From: Chryseobacterium formosense
GTDB lineage: Bacteria; Bacteroidota; Bacteroidia; Flavobacteriales; Weeksellaceae
Reading direction: 5' to 3'
Length of the DNA: 64,000 nt
Assembly: GCF_900116415.1 (NCBI RefSeq)
Contig: NZ_FPAP01000003.1
Location: 186,001 to 250,000 of the forward strand
The notes under the pieces were generated by a model. The model made no database searches and was not told the origin of the DNA. It saw only the letters and a list, made by a program, of their open reading frames with translations. The translations under genes were made by a program, and so were the position numbers. Positions 17,426-24,143 of this stretch are shown here, piece after piece (positions within the stretch are counted from its first letter, which is position 1; each line of letters opens with the position of its first letter).

Positions 17426-18604
17426 ATGAAGTTATCACTGTATTTCAAGAGATTTTTTAAAAGCAGTCAATCATCCGGAATTTTATTAATTTTTTGTGTT
17501 GCTTTGGCTTTAATAATTGCTAATTCATCTTTAGGAAGTGGCTTTCAAAGTCTGTTAGATTCAAAAATCGGTTTTGAAAACTTACATCTTGAATATCCGG
17601 TAAGTATTTGGATCAATGATGGATTGATGGCAATTTTCTTTCTTTTAGTCGGATTGGAAATTAAAAGAGAACTTCTTGAAGGCGAATTATCATCCTTTAA
17701 AAATGCTTCATTGCCTATTTTTGCTGCAATCGGCGGAATGCTTGTTCCTGCAGTAATTTACGCTGCTTTCAATTCCGGAACGGATTACAGTAACGGTTGG
17801 GGAATTCCGATGGCGACTGATATTGCTTTTTCTCTGGCAATTATCTCAATGCTCGGAAAAAAAGTTCCTGCTTCGCTTAAAATTTTCCTGGCAGCTTTGG
17901 CAATTGTTGATGATCTGGGAGCGATTTTGGTGATTGCCATATTTTATACTGACCAGATTCACTGGATGTATCTTTTATCATCGTTTGGAATTGTTGCTGT
18001 TTTGTTTATTCTAAATTTTTTAAAGGTAAAAAAACTCATATTTTATATAATTCCCGGTTTATTTTTATGGTATCTTCTTCATCATTCGGGAATTCATGCG
18101 ACAATTGCCGGAGTTTTGCTGGCATTTAGCATTCCGACAAATGAATCGACAACCATCATTTCTCCTTTAGAAAAGCTCGAGCATTCACTACACTACCCTG
18201 TCAGTTTTATTATTATGCCTGTTTTTGCTTTAACCAATACCAATATTGCGTTTAATAACAGTATGATTGATGGGCTGTTCAGCAGCTTAGGTTTAGGAAT
18301 AATTGGCGGATTGGTATTAGGAAAACTAGTTGGAATCAATCTTTTCTCGTGGATTGCGATTAAATTAAAAATAAGCTCACTCCCACAAAACAGCTCGTGG
18401 AAACAAATGATCGGTGTCGGTCTTTTGGCAGGAATCGGTTTTACGATGTCTATTTTTATAGCCTTATTATCTTTTAAAAATGAAGTTGTCTTTCAGGATG
18501 AAGCAAAGTTTGCTATTTTAATTGCATCAGTTCTTGCGGCAGTTTCAGGTTATTTAATTTTAAATATGGGCTCAAAAAATATTGAAAATACCGAAGAAGA
18601 TTAA
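17426..18604 (+). CDS. nhaA: Na+/H+ antiporter NhaA
   Basis: Inner-membrane exchanger that expels Na+ in return for protons. The 392-residue protein carries the family's DGLMAIFFLLVGLEIKRE, D132 in PMATDIAFS and the paired ion-binding aspartates D162-D163 (ALAIVDDLGAI), equivalent to E. coli Asp133/163/164. About 11-12 hydrophobic helices are visible. It is separated from rsh by 7 bp, implying cotranscription, which would link sodium/pH homeostasis to the stress regulator. Confidence 0.95.
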   Translation: MKLSLYFKRFFKSSQSSGILLIFCVALALIIANSSLGSGFQSLLDSKIGFENLHLEYPVSIWINDGLMAIFFLLVGLEIKRELLEGELSSFKNASLPIFAAIGGMLVPAVIYAAFNSGTDYSNGWGIPMATDIAFSLAIISMLGKKVPASLKIFLAALAIVDDLGAILVIAIFYTDQIHWMYLLSSFGIVAVLFILNFLKVKKLIFYIIPGLFLWYLLHHSGIHATIAGVLLAFSIPTNESTTIISPLEKLEHSLHYPVSFIIMPVFALTNTNIAFNNSMIDGLFSSLGLGIIGGLVLGKLVGINLFSWIAIKLKISSLPQNSSWKQMIGVGLLAGIGFTMSIFIALLSFKNEVVFQDEAKFAILIASVLAAVSGYLILNMGSKNIENTEED

Positions 18605-18871
18605 TTTTAGTGATACTAATACCCATTTCCCAGGTTCCTGTTCGTGCTTCGAGATTTCCCAGCAAAATAAAAACGGAAGGTGCTTTAAATGATGAATTGA
18701 TTAATCCCGTCATATTTCCGTTGAAGTCACCTGTATAAATTCCTGTGTAATTTCCACGATAAGGCAATATATATTTTGTTCTACCTTGTTTTCGTGGATA
18801 TGATCGATTATCTGATCACAGGATTGCAGTGAGCAAACAGAAATTGTAGCGAACACTACAGCAAAAAGCTT
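18605..18871 (-). pseudogene. Decayed lipoprotein gene (lost start, frameshift)
   Basis: The minus strand from 18871 reads KLFAVVFATISVCSLQSC, a lipoprotein signal with lipobox LQSC, but the codons before it are AGT and a stop, with no ATG. The frame continues to about 18770. The next coding-like segment (LPYRGNYTGIYTGDFNG..., from 18767) is in another frame. The switch falls at a TATATAT run; loss or gain of one TA would rejoin the frames. Repeated TGxYTGxF units and the lipobox suggest a small surface lipoprotein. The 3' part fades into the end of nhaA. It is probably nonfunctional unless base calls are wrong. Confidence 0.6.
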
Positions 18872-18893
18872 ACTTTATTTTTTATTGTTATCT

Positions 18894-19889
18894 TTAAAGG
18901 GGTCTTTTATGTTCGTCGTCACTTTCCAAATTAGGTTCAGATTTTTCTGCATGGTATTTTTTGGCTTCTTTTTTTATTTCGTCAGATAGCAATTTTTCAA
19001 TTCTTAATTTTCTGAGAGCCATATTGAGTTCGTTTCCGAAAAGAAGAAGATAAACATTTACATTGATCCAAACCATTAATAAGATCATACTTCCGATCGA
19101 ACCGTACAATACGTTGTAACGGGCAATATTTTTAACGTATAATGCAAAGAAATAAGTGGTGACCAAAAACAAAACTGTCGTTAAAATCGCTCCCGGAATT
19201 GCCTGTCTGAATCTGATAATTTTCACGGTTCCCAGCCAATAAAAAAGCGTTAACAGAATAAAATAAAAAAACGGAAAAGAAAAATAACCGATAATCTTCG
19301 AAAGGTTTCTTACAAGCCACGACAGATTGTAACCCGGTGAAAAATTCTTGAGAACCACTTCCGTATAATAAACTCCGAATAAGGTCAGAAATATGATCGT
19401 CACAAAGCCAATAGTGATAAAGAATGACAGAATAAATTCTTTCACATCCGTCAGTTTTTCTTTAGAATTTTCATTAAACCCGTTGATGAGAGAAAATGTT
19501 CCGTTGGTCGCAAAAATAAGGGCAATTAAGATGGTTAAATTACTGATTCCTTTCATATTCGGGATAATATTATCCTGAATGTAACCACGCACATCGCCTT
19601 CGATATTCGAAGGGAAAATATTGTGCATCAAAACCTCAAAAATATAAAACTGAAGCTTATCATAATGCGGCATATAAGGAATGACGGAAAGCAGGAACAG
19701 TAAAAACGGAAACAAACTCAAGGTAAAGCTCCATGAAATTGCGGCTGCTTTTCTCCCGATCTTATCTTTAAAAATCCCCGAAATATAGATCTGAAACATC
19801 TGCCAAAGCGATATTCCCAATACGGGAAGATGAATATCGTCCAGAAATTCTTGAATTTTTAAGATAAACTTAGGAATTTTTATAGCCAT
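18894..19889 (-). CDS. YihY/BrkB-family inner-membrane protein
   Basis: A 331-residue membrane protein with six hydrophobic segments. It contains the family hallmark DKIGRKAAAISWSFTLSLFPFLLFLLS-like region (about 38-65) and the later YGSIGSMILLMVWINVNVYLLLFGNELN, and ends with a charged cytoplasmic tail. YihY proteins were once called 'ribonuclease BN' in error; their transport role is still unclear. The gene is divergent from rlmH, with start codons 31 bp apart and overlapping -7 boxes between them. Confidence 0.88.
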   Translation of the reverse strand: MAIKIPKFILKIQEFLDDIHLPVLGISLWQMFQIYISGIFKDKIGRKAAAISWSFTLSLFPFLLFLLSVIPYMPHYDKLQFYIFEVLMHNIFPSNIEGDVRGYIQDNIIPNMKGISNLTILIALIFATNGTFSLINGFNENSKEKLTDVKEFILSFFITIGFVTIIFLTLFGVYYTEVVLKNFSPGYNLSWLVRNLSKIIGYFSFPFFYFILLTLFYWLGTVKIIRFRQAIPGAILTTVLFLVTTYFFALYVKNIARYNVLYGSIGSMILLMVWINVNVYLLLFGNELNMALRKLRIEKLLSDEIKKEAKKYHAEKSEPNLESDDEHKRPL

Positions 19890-19893
19890 AAAG

Positions 19894-19916
19894 TATATTT
19901 GCGCACAGCAAATATA
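19894..19916. promoter_or_regulatory. Overlapping divergent -7 boxes between yihY and rlmH
   Basis: TATATTTGC (19894-19902) and its exact inverse GCAAATATA (19908-19916) flank five bases. Read rightward the first is a TAnnTTTG -7 box for rlmH (ATG 19921). Read leftward the second is a -7 box for yihY (ATG 19889). Each box falls in or next to the other's predicted start site. No convincing -33 TTTG was found on either side. Confidence 0.55.
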
Positions 19917-19920
19917 AGAA

Positions 19921-20394
19921 ATGCGAATCAGTTTAGTTTGTATCGGAAAGACAGATGATAAAGAAATTACATCATTGATTAATTATTACCTTCCACGCCT
20001 TCCCAAACACTGGAATTTTGAAATTACCGAAATCCCGGATGTAAAAAATGCCAAAAACCTTTCTTCTGATCTTTTAAAAAAAGAAGAGGCCAAATTGTTT
20101 TTGAACCAGATTGATAAAAATGATCTGGTTATTATTTTAGATGAAAAAGGAAAACAGTTTACAAGTCGTGAATTTTCTCAAAAAATAGATTCGTGGATGA
20201 GCTCCTCTGTGAAAAAGGTTCATATTCTGATTGGCGGAGCGTATGGTTTTTCAGATGAAATTTATAGCCGAGCCAACGAAAAAATGTCATTATCCAAAAT
20301 GACATTTACGCATCAGATGATCCGACTTTTTATTGTAGAACAGCTTTACAGAGCCGACCAGATTTTACAGGGCAAACCGTATCATAACGATTAA
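19921..20394 (+). CDS. rlmH: 23S rRNA (pseudouridine1915-N3)-methyltransferase
   Basis: Methylates pseudouridine 1915 in helix 69 of 23S rRNA. The 157-residue SPOUT protein shows the knot region LIGGAYGFSDEIY (about 101-113) and the conserved C-terminus IVEQLYRADQILQGKPYHND. Length matches the E. coli enzyme (155). It faces trmL with a 6-bp gap, so transcripts converge. Confidence 0.95.
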   Translation: MRISLVCIGKTDDKEITSLINYYLPRLPKHWNFEITEIPDVKNAKNLSSDLLKKEEAKLFLNQIDKNDLVIILDEKGKQFTSREFSQKIDSWMSSSVKKVHILIGGAYGFSDEIYSRANEKMSLSKMTFTHQMIRLFIVEQLYRADQILQGKPYHND

Positions 20395-20400
20395 TTTAAA

Positions 20401-20856
20401 CTAAATTTTTAAACCAATCTGCCTTTTTGCTTCACCTACAACGAACGCAACCGAATTGGCAATATTAAAACTTCTGATCAGCTTAGACATCGGAATCGTC
20501 AAATGATTTTCGAAACGGCCCAAAACATCTTTGCTTAAACCTACACTCTCCTTTCCGAAAACCAGCCAGTCGCCATCCTGAAAATCGGTTTCAAGATAAG
20601 ATTTTTCAGCATGTGAACTCATTAAAAAAACACGAGATAAGTCCGGAATAACACTCATCCATTCATCAACATTTTCGTATTCCGTAACATCAAGATGAAC
20701 CCAATAATCTAAACCGGAACGTTTCAGATTTTTATCGTTGATAATAAATCCGAAAGGATGAATGAGGTGTAATCTGCTTTCGGTTCCTACACATAATCTG
20801 CCGATATTTCCGGTATTATTGGGAATTTCCGGTTCTACAAGAACAATATTTAACAT
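20401..20856 (-). CDS. trmL: tRNA (cytidine/uridine-34 2'-O)-methyltransferase
   Basis: A minimal 151-residue SPOUT methyltransferase that modifies the wobble base of leucine tRNAs. Visible motifs are NNTGNIGRLC (motif 1), WLVFGKESVGL (motif 2) and the knot IPMSKLIRSFNIANSVAFVVGEA (motif 3, about 121-143). It is full length. It is convergent with rlmH, another rRNA/tRNA SPOUT enzyme. Confidence 0.93.
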   Translation of the reverse strand: MLNIVLVEPEIPNNTGNIGRLCVGTESRLHLIHPFGFIINDKNLKRSGLDYWVHLDVTEYENVDEWMSVIPDLSRVFLMSSHAEKSYLETDFQDGDWLVFGKESVGLSKDVLGRFENHLTIPMSKLIRSFNIANSVAFVVGEAKRQIGLKI

Positions 20857-20933
20857 GAATTTTGTTTATTTCTAAATATAAATGCCATCTTTCACAATGA
20901 CATTTATTAATTCTAAATTTTATTTAATAAAGT

Positions 20934-21749
20934 TTATTTTTTCACGCACTTGGTCTCAAGTTCTGGTAACAGAGCTTTTTCGTGACCTAATGCAACTGCT
21001 TTTTCCAGATTGGTACAAGCTTCTTTATCTTTTGCAGTTTCAAACAAAATTGTAGCTTTTGTAACATATGATTGTGAAAACTTAGGATCGATGGAAATCG
21101 CTTTATTAATATCTGCCAAAGCTTCCTTAGATTTTTTCATTTTCATATAAACTTCGGCTCTTCCGTTATACAGTAGAGACTCAGGTTTTTCGGTAAGCAT
21201 TTGATTATAATCTTTTAAAGCACCTTCCAGATCTCCATTGTTTTTTTTAAGAGTCGCCAAACCTGTTCTCGCAAAAATATTATCGGGAGCAAAAGTCAGA
21301 ATCTGATTTAAATCTGCCATCGCAAGATCTTTTTTTCCTAAATTATTGTAAATTTTTGAACGGATAAGGTAAATTTCTGCATTCTCAGGCTCAAGTTTTA
21401 CGCCGGTGTTGGCATATTCCAATGCCTTGGTGCGATTTCCTTTCTGGTTGTGTAATAATGCTAAATTTTCGTAAACCGAGATCGATTTAGGATTTGATTT
21501 TAAAGCAGATTCAAAAGACTTAAAAGCCATCGCGGTTTTTCCCAATCTTTTTTGTGCAATTCCTAGATTCACATAATAATCCGATTGGTATCTCTGAATA
21601 TGTTCTGTAAGCACCAGTTTCGAATATTGCTCTTCGGCGCATTTGTAATCTGCTTTTTTAAAGCACTCTTCAGCCGTTTTTTTATCCTGTGCAGAAATAA
21701 AATGTAAAGATGTAAAAGCTAAAGTAAGAACGAGTAAATGTTTCTTCAT
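20934..21749 (-). CDS. Exported tetratricopeptide-repeat protein
   Basis: A 271-residue protein with a signal peptide (MKKHLLVLTLAFTSLHFISAQ). About six TPR units follow, recognisable by repeated AxxxxxxAL and P-x-x-A/S-x-x-Y spacing (for example NPKSISVYENLALLHNQ, EPENAEIYLIRSKIYNN). TPRs are protein-binding scaffolds; the partner is unknown. The start codon overlaps the stop of the upstream PAP2 gene by four bases (ATGA), so they are coupled. Probably periplasmic. Confidence 0.85.
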   Translation of the reverse strand: MKKHLLVLTLAFTSLHFISAQDKKTAEECFKKADYKCAEEQYSKLVLTEHIQRYQSDYYVNLGIAQKRLGKTAMAFKSFESALKSNPKSISVYENLALLHNQKGNRTKALEYANTGVKLEPENAEIYLIRSKIYNNLGKKDLAMADLNQILTFAPDNIFARTGLATLKKNNGDLEGALKDYNQMLTEKPESLLYNGRAEVYMKMKKSKEALADINKAISIDPKFSQSYVTKATILFETAKDKEACTNLEKAVALGHEKALLPELETKCVKK

Positions 21750-22312
21750 GTATTTATAGTTTGTTTGTTGATCACTTTTTTTGCGAGCACAGCAAAAAGC
21801 CCTCCCAATAAAGTTCCAACAAACGCCCCCACCAAAATATCCATTGGGAAATGCACTCCTAAATAAACACGGCTATAGGCTACAACAGCCGCCCATACAA
21901 ATATAGCATAAGGAAACCATTTAAGCTTATCTTTCAATAAAAAAGTGAGATAACTTGCCAAAAAGAAAGTGTTAGAGGCATGTGCAGAATAAAAACCAAA
22001 CTGACCGCCACATTTCACAATTCGCATAAAAGGCTGAACTGCAGGATCATGACAAGGTCTTAATCTGGCAACACCGTATTTAAAAATCCCTGAAATCTGA
22101 TCTGAAACCGTAATTCCGATTGCTGTAAACAAAAGAATATACAGTAAAGATCTGAGTTTATAATTTTTATAAAGAAAATAAAGGAAAATAACGTAAAGCG
22201 GAATCCAGATCCATTTTTCCGAAATCATGATCCAAAACTGATCAAAAGGAGTATCGCCTAAGTTATTAAGATAAAGAAAAAGACTTTTATCTTCCTGAAT
22301 GATTTCTTCCAT
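21746..22312 (-). CDS. PAP2-family membrane phosphatase
   Basis: A 188-residue membrane protein with the three acid-phosphatase motifs: KYGVARLRP (motif 1), SAHA (motif 2) and SRVYLGVHFPMD (motif 3). It probably removes a phosphate from a lipid pyrophosphate such as undecaprenyl-PP, or from phosphatidate or phosphatidylglycerol phosphate; sequence alone does not say which. It lies between tatA (7-bp gap) and the TPR gene (4-bp overlap) in one minus-strand operon. Confidence 0.9.
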   Translation of the reverse strand: MEEIIQEDKSLFLYLNNLGDTPFDQFWIMISEKWIWIPLYVIFLYFLYKNYKLRSLLYILLFTAIGITVSDQISGIFKYGVARLRPCHDPAVQPFMRIVKCGGQFGFYSAHASNTFFLASYLTFLLKDKLKWFPYAIFVWAAVVAYSRVYLGVHFPMDILVGAFVGTLLGGLFAVLAKKVINKQTINT

Positions 22313-22319
22313 ATCTTGT

Positions 22320-22655
22320 TTATCGGCTTACAGGACCTTCGTAAGTTTCGTCATCCGCAGGTTTAATCTTTGGACTTTCCGGTGTTGAAGATGGTTCGTT
22401 GATGATATTTTCTTCAATATTTTTCATCGGATTGAAATCTTTGGCTGCATCTTTTACCTTCTCGATCTCTTTCTTAATTTCGGAGACAGGATTATCTGTT
22501 TCTTTTAAGATTTCGGTTTTAATATCTTCAACTGCACCACGCATTTTTCTCACTCCTGATCCAAGATCACGGGCAATTTGAGGCAGCTTATCCGGACCGA
22601 ATAAAACCACGATTGCAATGGCAATGAGTGCCATTTCTCCAATGCTTAATTCCAT
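22320..22655 (-). CDS. tatA: Sec-independent translocase subunit TatA/TatB
   Basis: A 111-residue protein with one N-terminal membrane helix (about 6-20), the FGPDKLPQIARDLG hinge and amphipathic helix, then an acidic, Lys-rich tail ending TYEGPVSR. This is the TatA/B layout. The tail is longer than minimal TatA and nearer TatB, but Bacteroidetes often have a single TatA-like component, so I use that symbol with caution. It forms the pore-building part of the folded-protein exporter. First gene of the tatA-PAP2-TPR operon. Confidence 0.85.
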   Translation of the reverse strand: MELSIGEMALIAIAIVVLFGPDKLPQIARDLGSGVRKMRGAVEDIKTEILKETDNPVSEIKKEIEKVKDAAKDFNPMKNIEENIINEPSSTPESPKIKPADDETYEGPVSR

Positions 22656-22715
22656 GGCGCTAAATTACAAAAGATTATAGAATTAATTCAGATTTCGTTT
22701 AATTTTAAACTAATT

Positions 22716-23933
22716 TTAAGATTTCTTTTTCTGAAAAGCAAAGTAAGTAACTACGACGCTCACAGTCATCATCACAAAAGCCAGAAAGAACGGTGCTCCC
22801 GCAAATTCAAAAGGCGCTTCATCATGGGTGAAATAATAAAATAAATTCGTCATCATTGGTGGACCAATAATGGATGTTGCACTCATTAAACTCGTCAAAG
22901 CTCCCTGCAATTCTCCCTGTTCATTGCTTGGAACAGATTTCGTAATCACTGATTGTAAAGCAGGACCACAGATTCCGCCTAAACAGTACGGAATTAAAAA
23001 AACAAACATCATCCATCCTTCCGTTGCAAAGGCAAAAAGTAACATTCCTATTGCATACAAAGCCAAACCGTAGTAAATACTTTTCTGTTCGCCCAGTTTT
23101 GGAGTAGTCCACCGAATCAGAACACCCTGAACCAAACCAACCAAAAGACCGACAACGCCAAGGGAAATTCCGACCATTCTTTCGTCCCAATTGAATTCAT
23201 ACATGGTAAAGAAGTTCCAGTTGCTCTGAACGGCGTGACCTGCAATATAGATTAAAATTAGAGCAAAAATCAACCCTGAAATTTCAGGATGTTTCCCTAA
23301 AAACTTAAATGAACCTACAGGATTTGCACGTCTCCAGCTGAATTCTCTTCTTTTGTCTTTATCTAAACTTTCCGGAAGTATGAAATATCCATAAAGGAAA
23401 TTTAAAAGACATAGAACAGCCGCTGCATAAAAAGGAACTCTTGAACCGTAATGTCCTAAAAGTCCACCCAAAACAGGCCCGATGATAAATCCTAAACCAA
23501 AAGCAGCACCAATTAAACCAAAGTTCTTTGCTCGGTCTTTATCGGTTGAAATATCCGCAATGTATGCACTTGCCGTCGTCACACTTGCTCCCGTAATTCC
23601 GGCGATTACCCTTCCGGCAAAAAGCCAGACGATGGTCGGAGCCAAAGCAAGGAAAATATAATCTATCGCAAAACCGAAAAGTGAAATCAGAATAATAGGT
23701 CTTCTTCCGAATTTATCACTGAGATTTCCAACAACAGGCGAAAAAACAAACTGCGTAAAAGCATAGGCAAAACCAAGCCAACCACCATATTTTGCGGCTT
23801 CGCTGATGTCTGCATGAATCAGTTCTTTAATCAGATCCGGAACAACAGGAATGATGATTCCCCATCCTGTAATGTCGATCAGAAGCGTAATAAATATGAA
23901 GCCAATGGCTGCCTGTTTTTTAGAATTCTCCAT
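22716..23933 (-). CDS. MFS drug-efflux-like transporter (TCR/Tet family)
   Basis: A 405-residue, 12-helix major facilitator. It has the motif [14 protein letters not shown] after TM2 and the TetA-like [15 protein letters not shown] in TM1, plus [22 protein letters not shown]. Such chromosomal TCR/Tet members are common in flavobacteria and often do not confer tetracycline resistance. I see no TetR-type regulator beside it, so a resistance role is not supported. A -7 box (TAATTTTG) lies seven bases before the ATG. Confidence 0.88.
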   Translation of the reverse strand: MENSKKQAAIGFIFITLLIDITGWGIIIPVVPDLIKELIHADISEAAKYGGWLGFAYAFTQFVFSPVVGNLSDKFGRRPIILISLFGFAIDYIFLALAPTIVWLFAGRVIAGITGASVTTASAYIADISTDKDRAKNFGLIGAAFGLGFIIGPVLGGLLGHYGSRVPFYAAAVLCLLNFLYGYFILPESLDKDKRREFSWRRANPVGSFKFLGKHPEISGLIFALILIYIAGHAVQSNWNFFTMYEFNWDERMVGISLGVVGLLVGLVQGVLIRWTTPKLGEQKSIYYGLALYAIGMLLFAFATEGWMMFVFLIPYCLGGICGPALQSVITKSVPSNEQGELQGALTSLMSATSIIGPPMMTNLFYYFTHDEAPFEFAGAPFFLAFVMMTVSVVVTYFAFQKKKS

Positions 23934-23940
23934 AACGGTG

Positions 23941-23948
23941 CAAAATTA
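23941..23948 (-). promoter_or_regulatory. -7 box TAATTTTG abutting the MFS start
   Basis: On the minus strand TAATTTTG (23948 to 23941) is followed by seven bases and then the ATG at 23933. Transcription would begin close to the start codon. No TTTG was found at the -33 distance. Confidence 0.45.
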
Positions 23949-23980
23949 ATCAAATAAGAAAAAATAATGATTCTAAATTG

Positions 23981-24064
23981 GTTGTTTGGTGATAGTTGTT
24001 TGGTGATGGATGTCTGAGATATAAGTAATTATTCTTTTACTTGAAATATTGAATATTCAATATT
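23981..24064. repeat. 14-bp tandem repeat and 20-bp perfect palindrome
   Basis: GTTGTTTGGTGATA (23981-23994) is followed at once by GTTGTTTGGTGATG (23995-24008). Further on, AATATTGAATATTCAATATT (24045-24064) is a perfect 20-bp palindrome embedded in a run of GAATATT units. Together with the terminator at 24093 they fill the gap between the MFS gene and secDF. No coding function is seen. Confidence 0.55.
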
Positions 24065-24092
24065 GAATATTGAATTTAACATTTTGAATAAA

Positions 24093-24123
24093 AAAAGAGC
24101 CTTTCAAACCGAAAGACTCTTTT
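24093..24123 (-). terminator. Terminator downstream of secDF
   Basis: AAAAGAG-C-CTTTC pairs with GAAAG-A-CTCTTTT across a five-base loop, with a single mismatch, flanked by A and T runs on both sides. It lies 21 bp past the secDF stop on the minus strand. Confidence 0.7.
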
Positions 24124-24143
24124 CTTATTTAATGTAGTTTAAA

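Noticed and set aside
18513..18767. An intact 84-residue protein on the minus strand
   Set aside because: It begins at a TTG after a broken signal segment and runs into the end of nhaA; it is better read as part of a decayed gene.
22716..23933. A tetracycline-resistance gene
   Set aside because: It is a chromosomal TCR/Tet-like MFS with no TetR-type repressor and no mobile context; resistance cannot be claimed.
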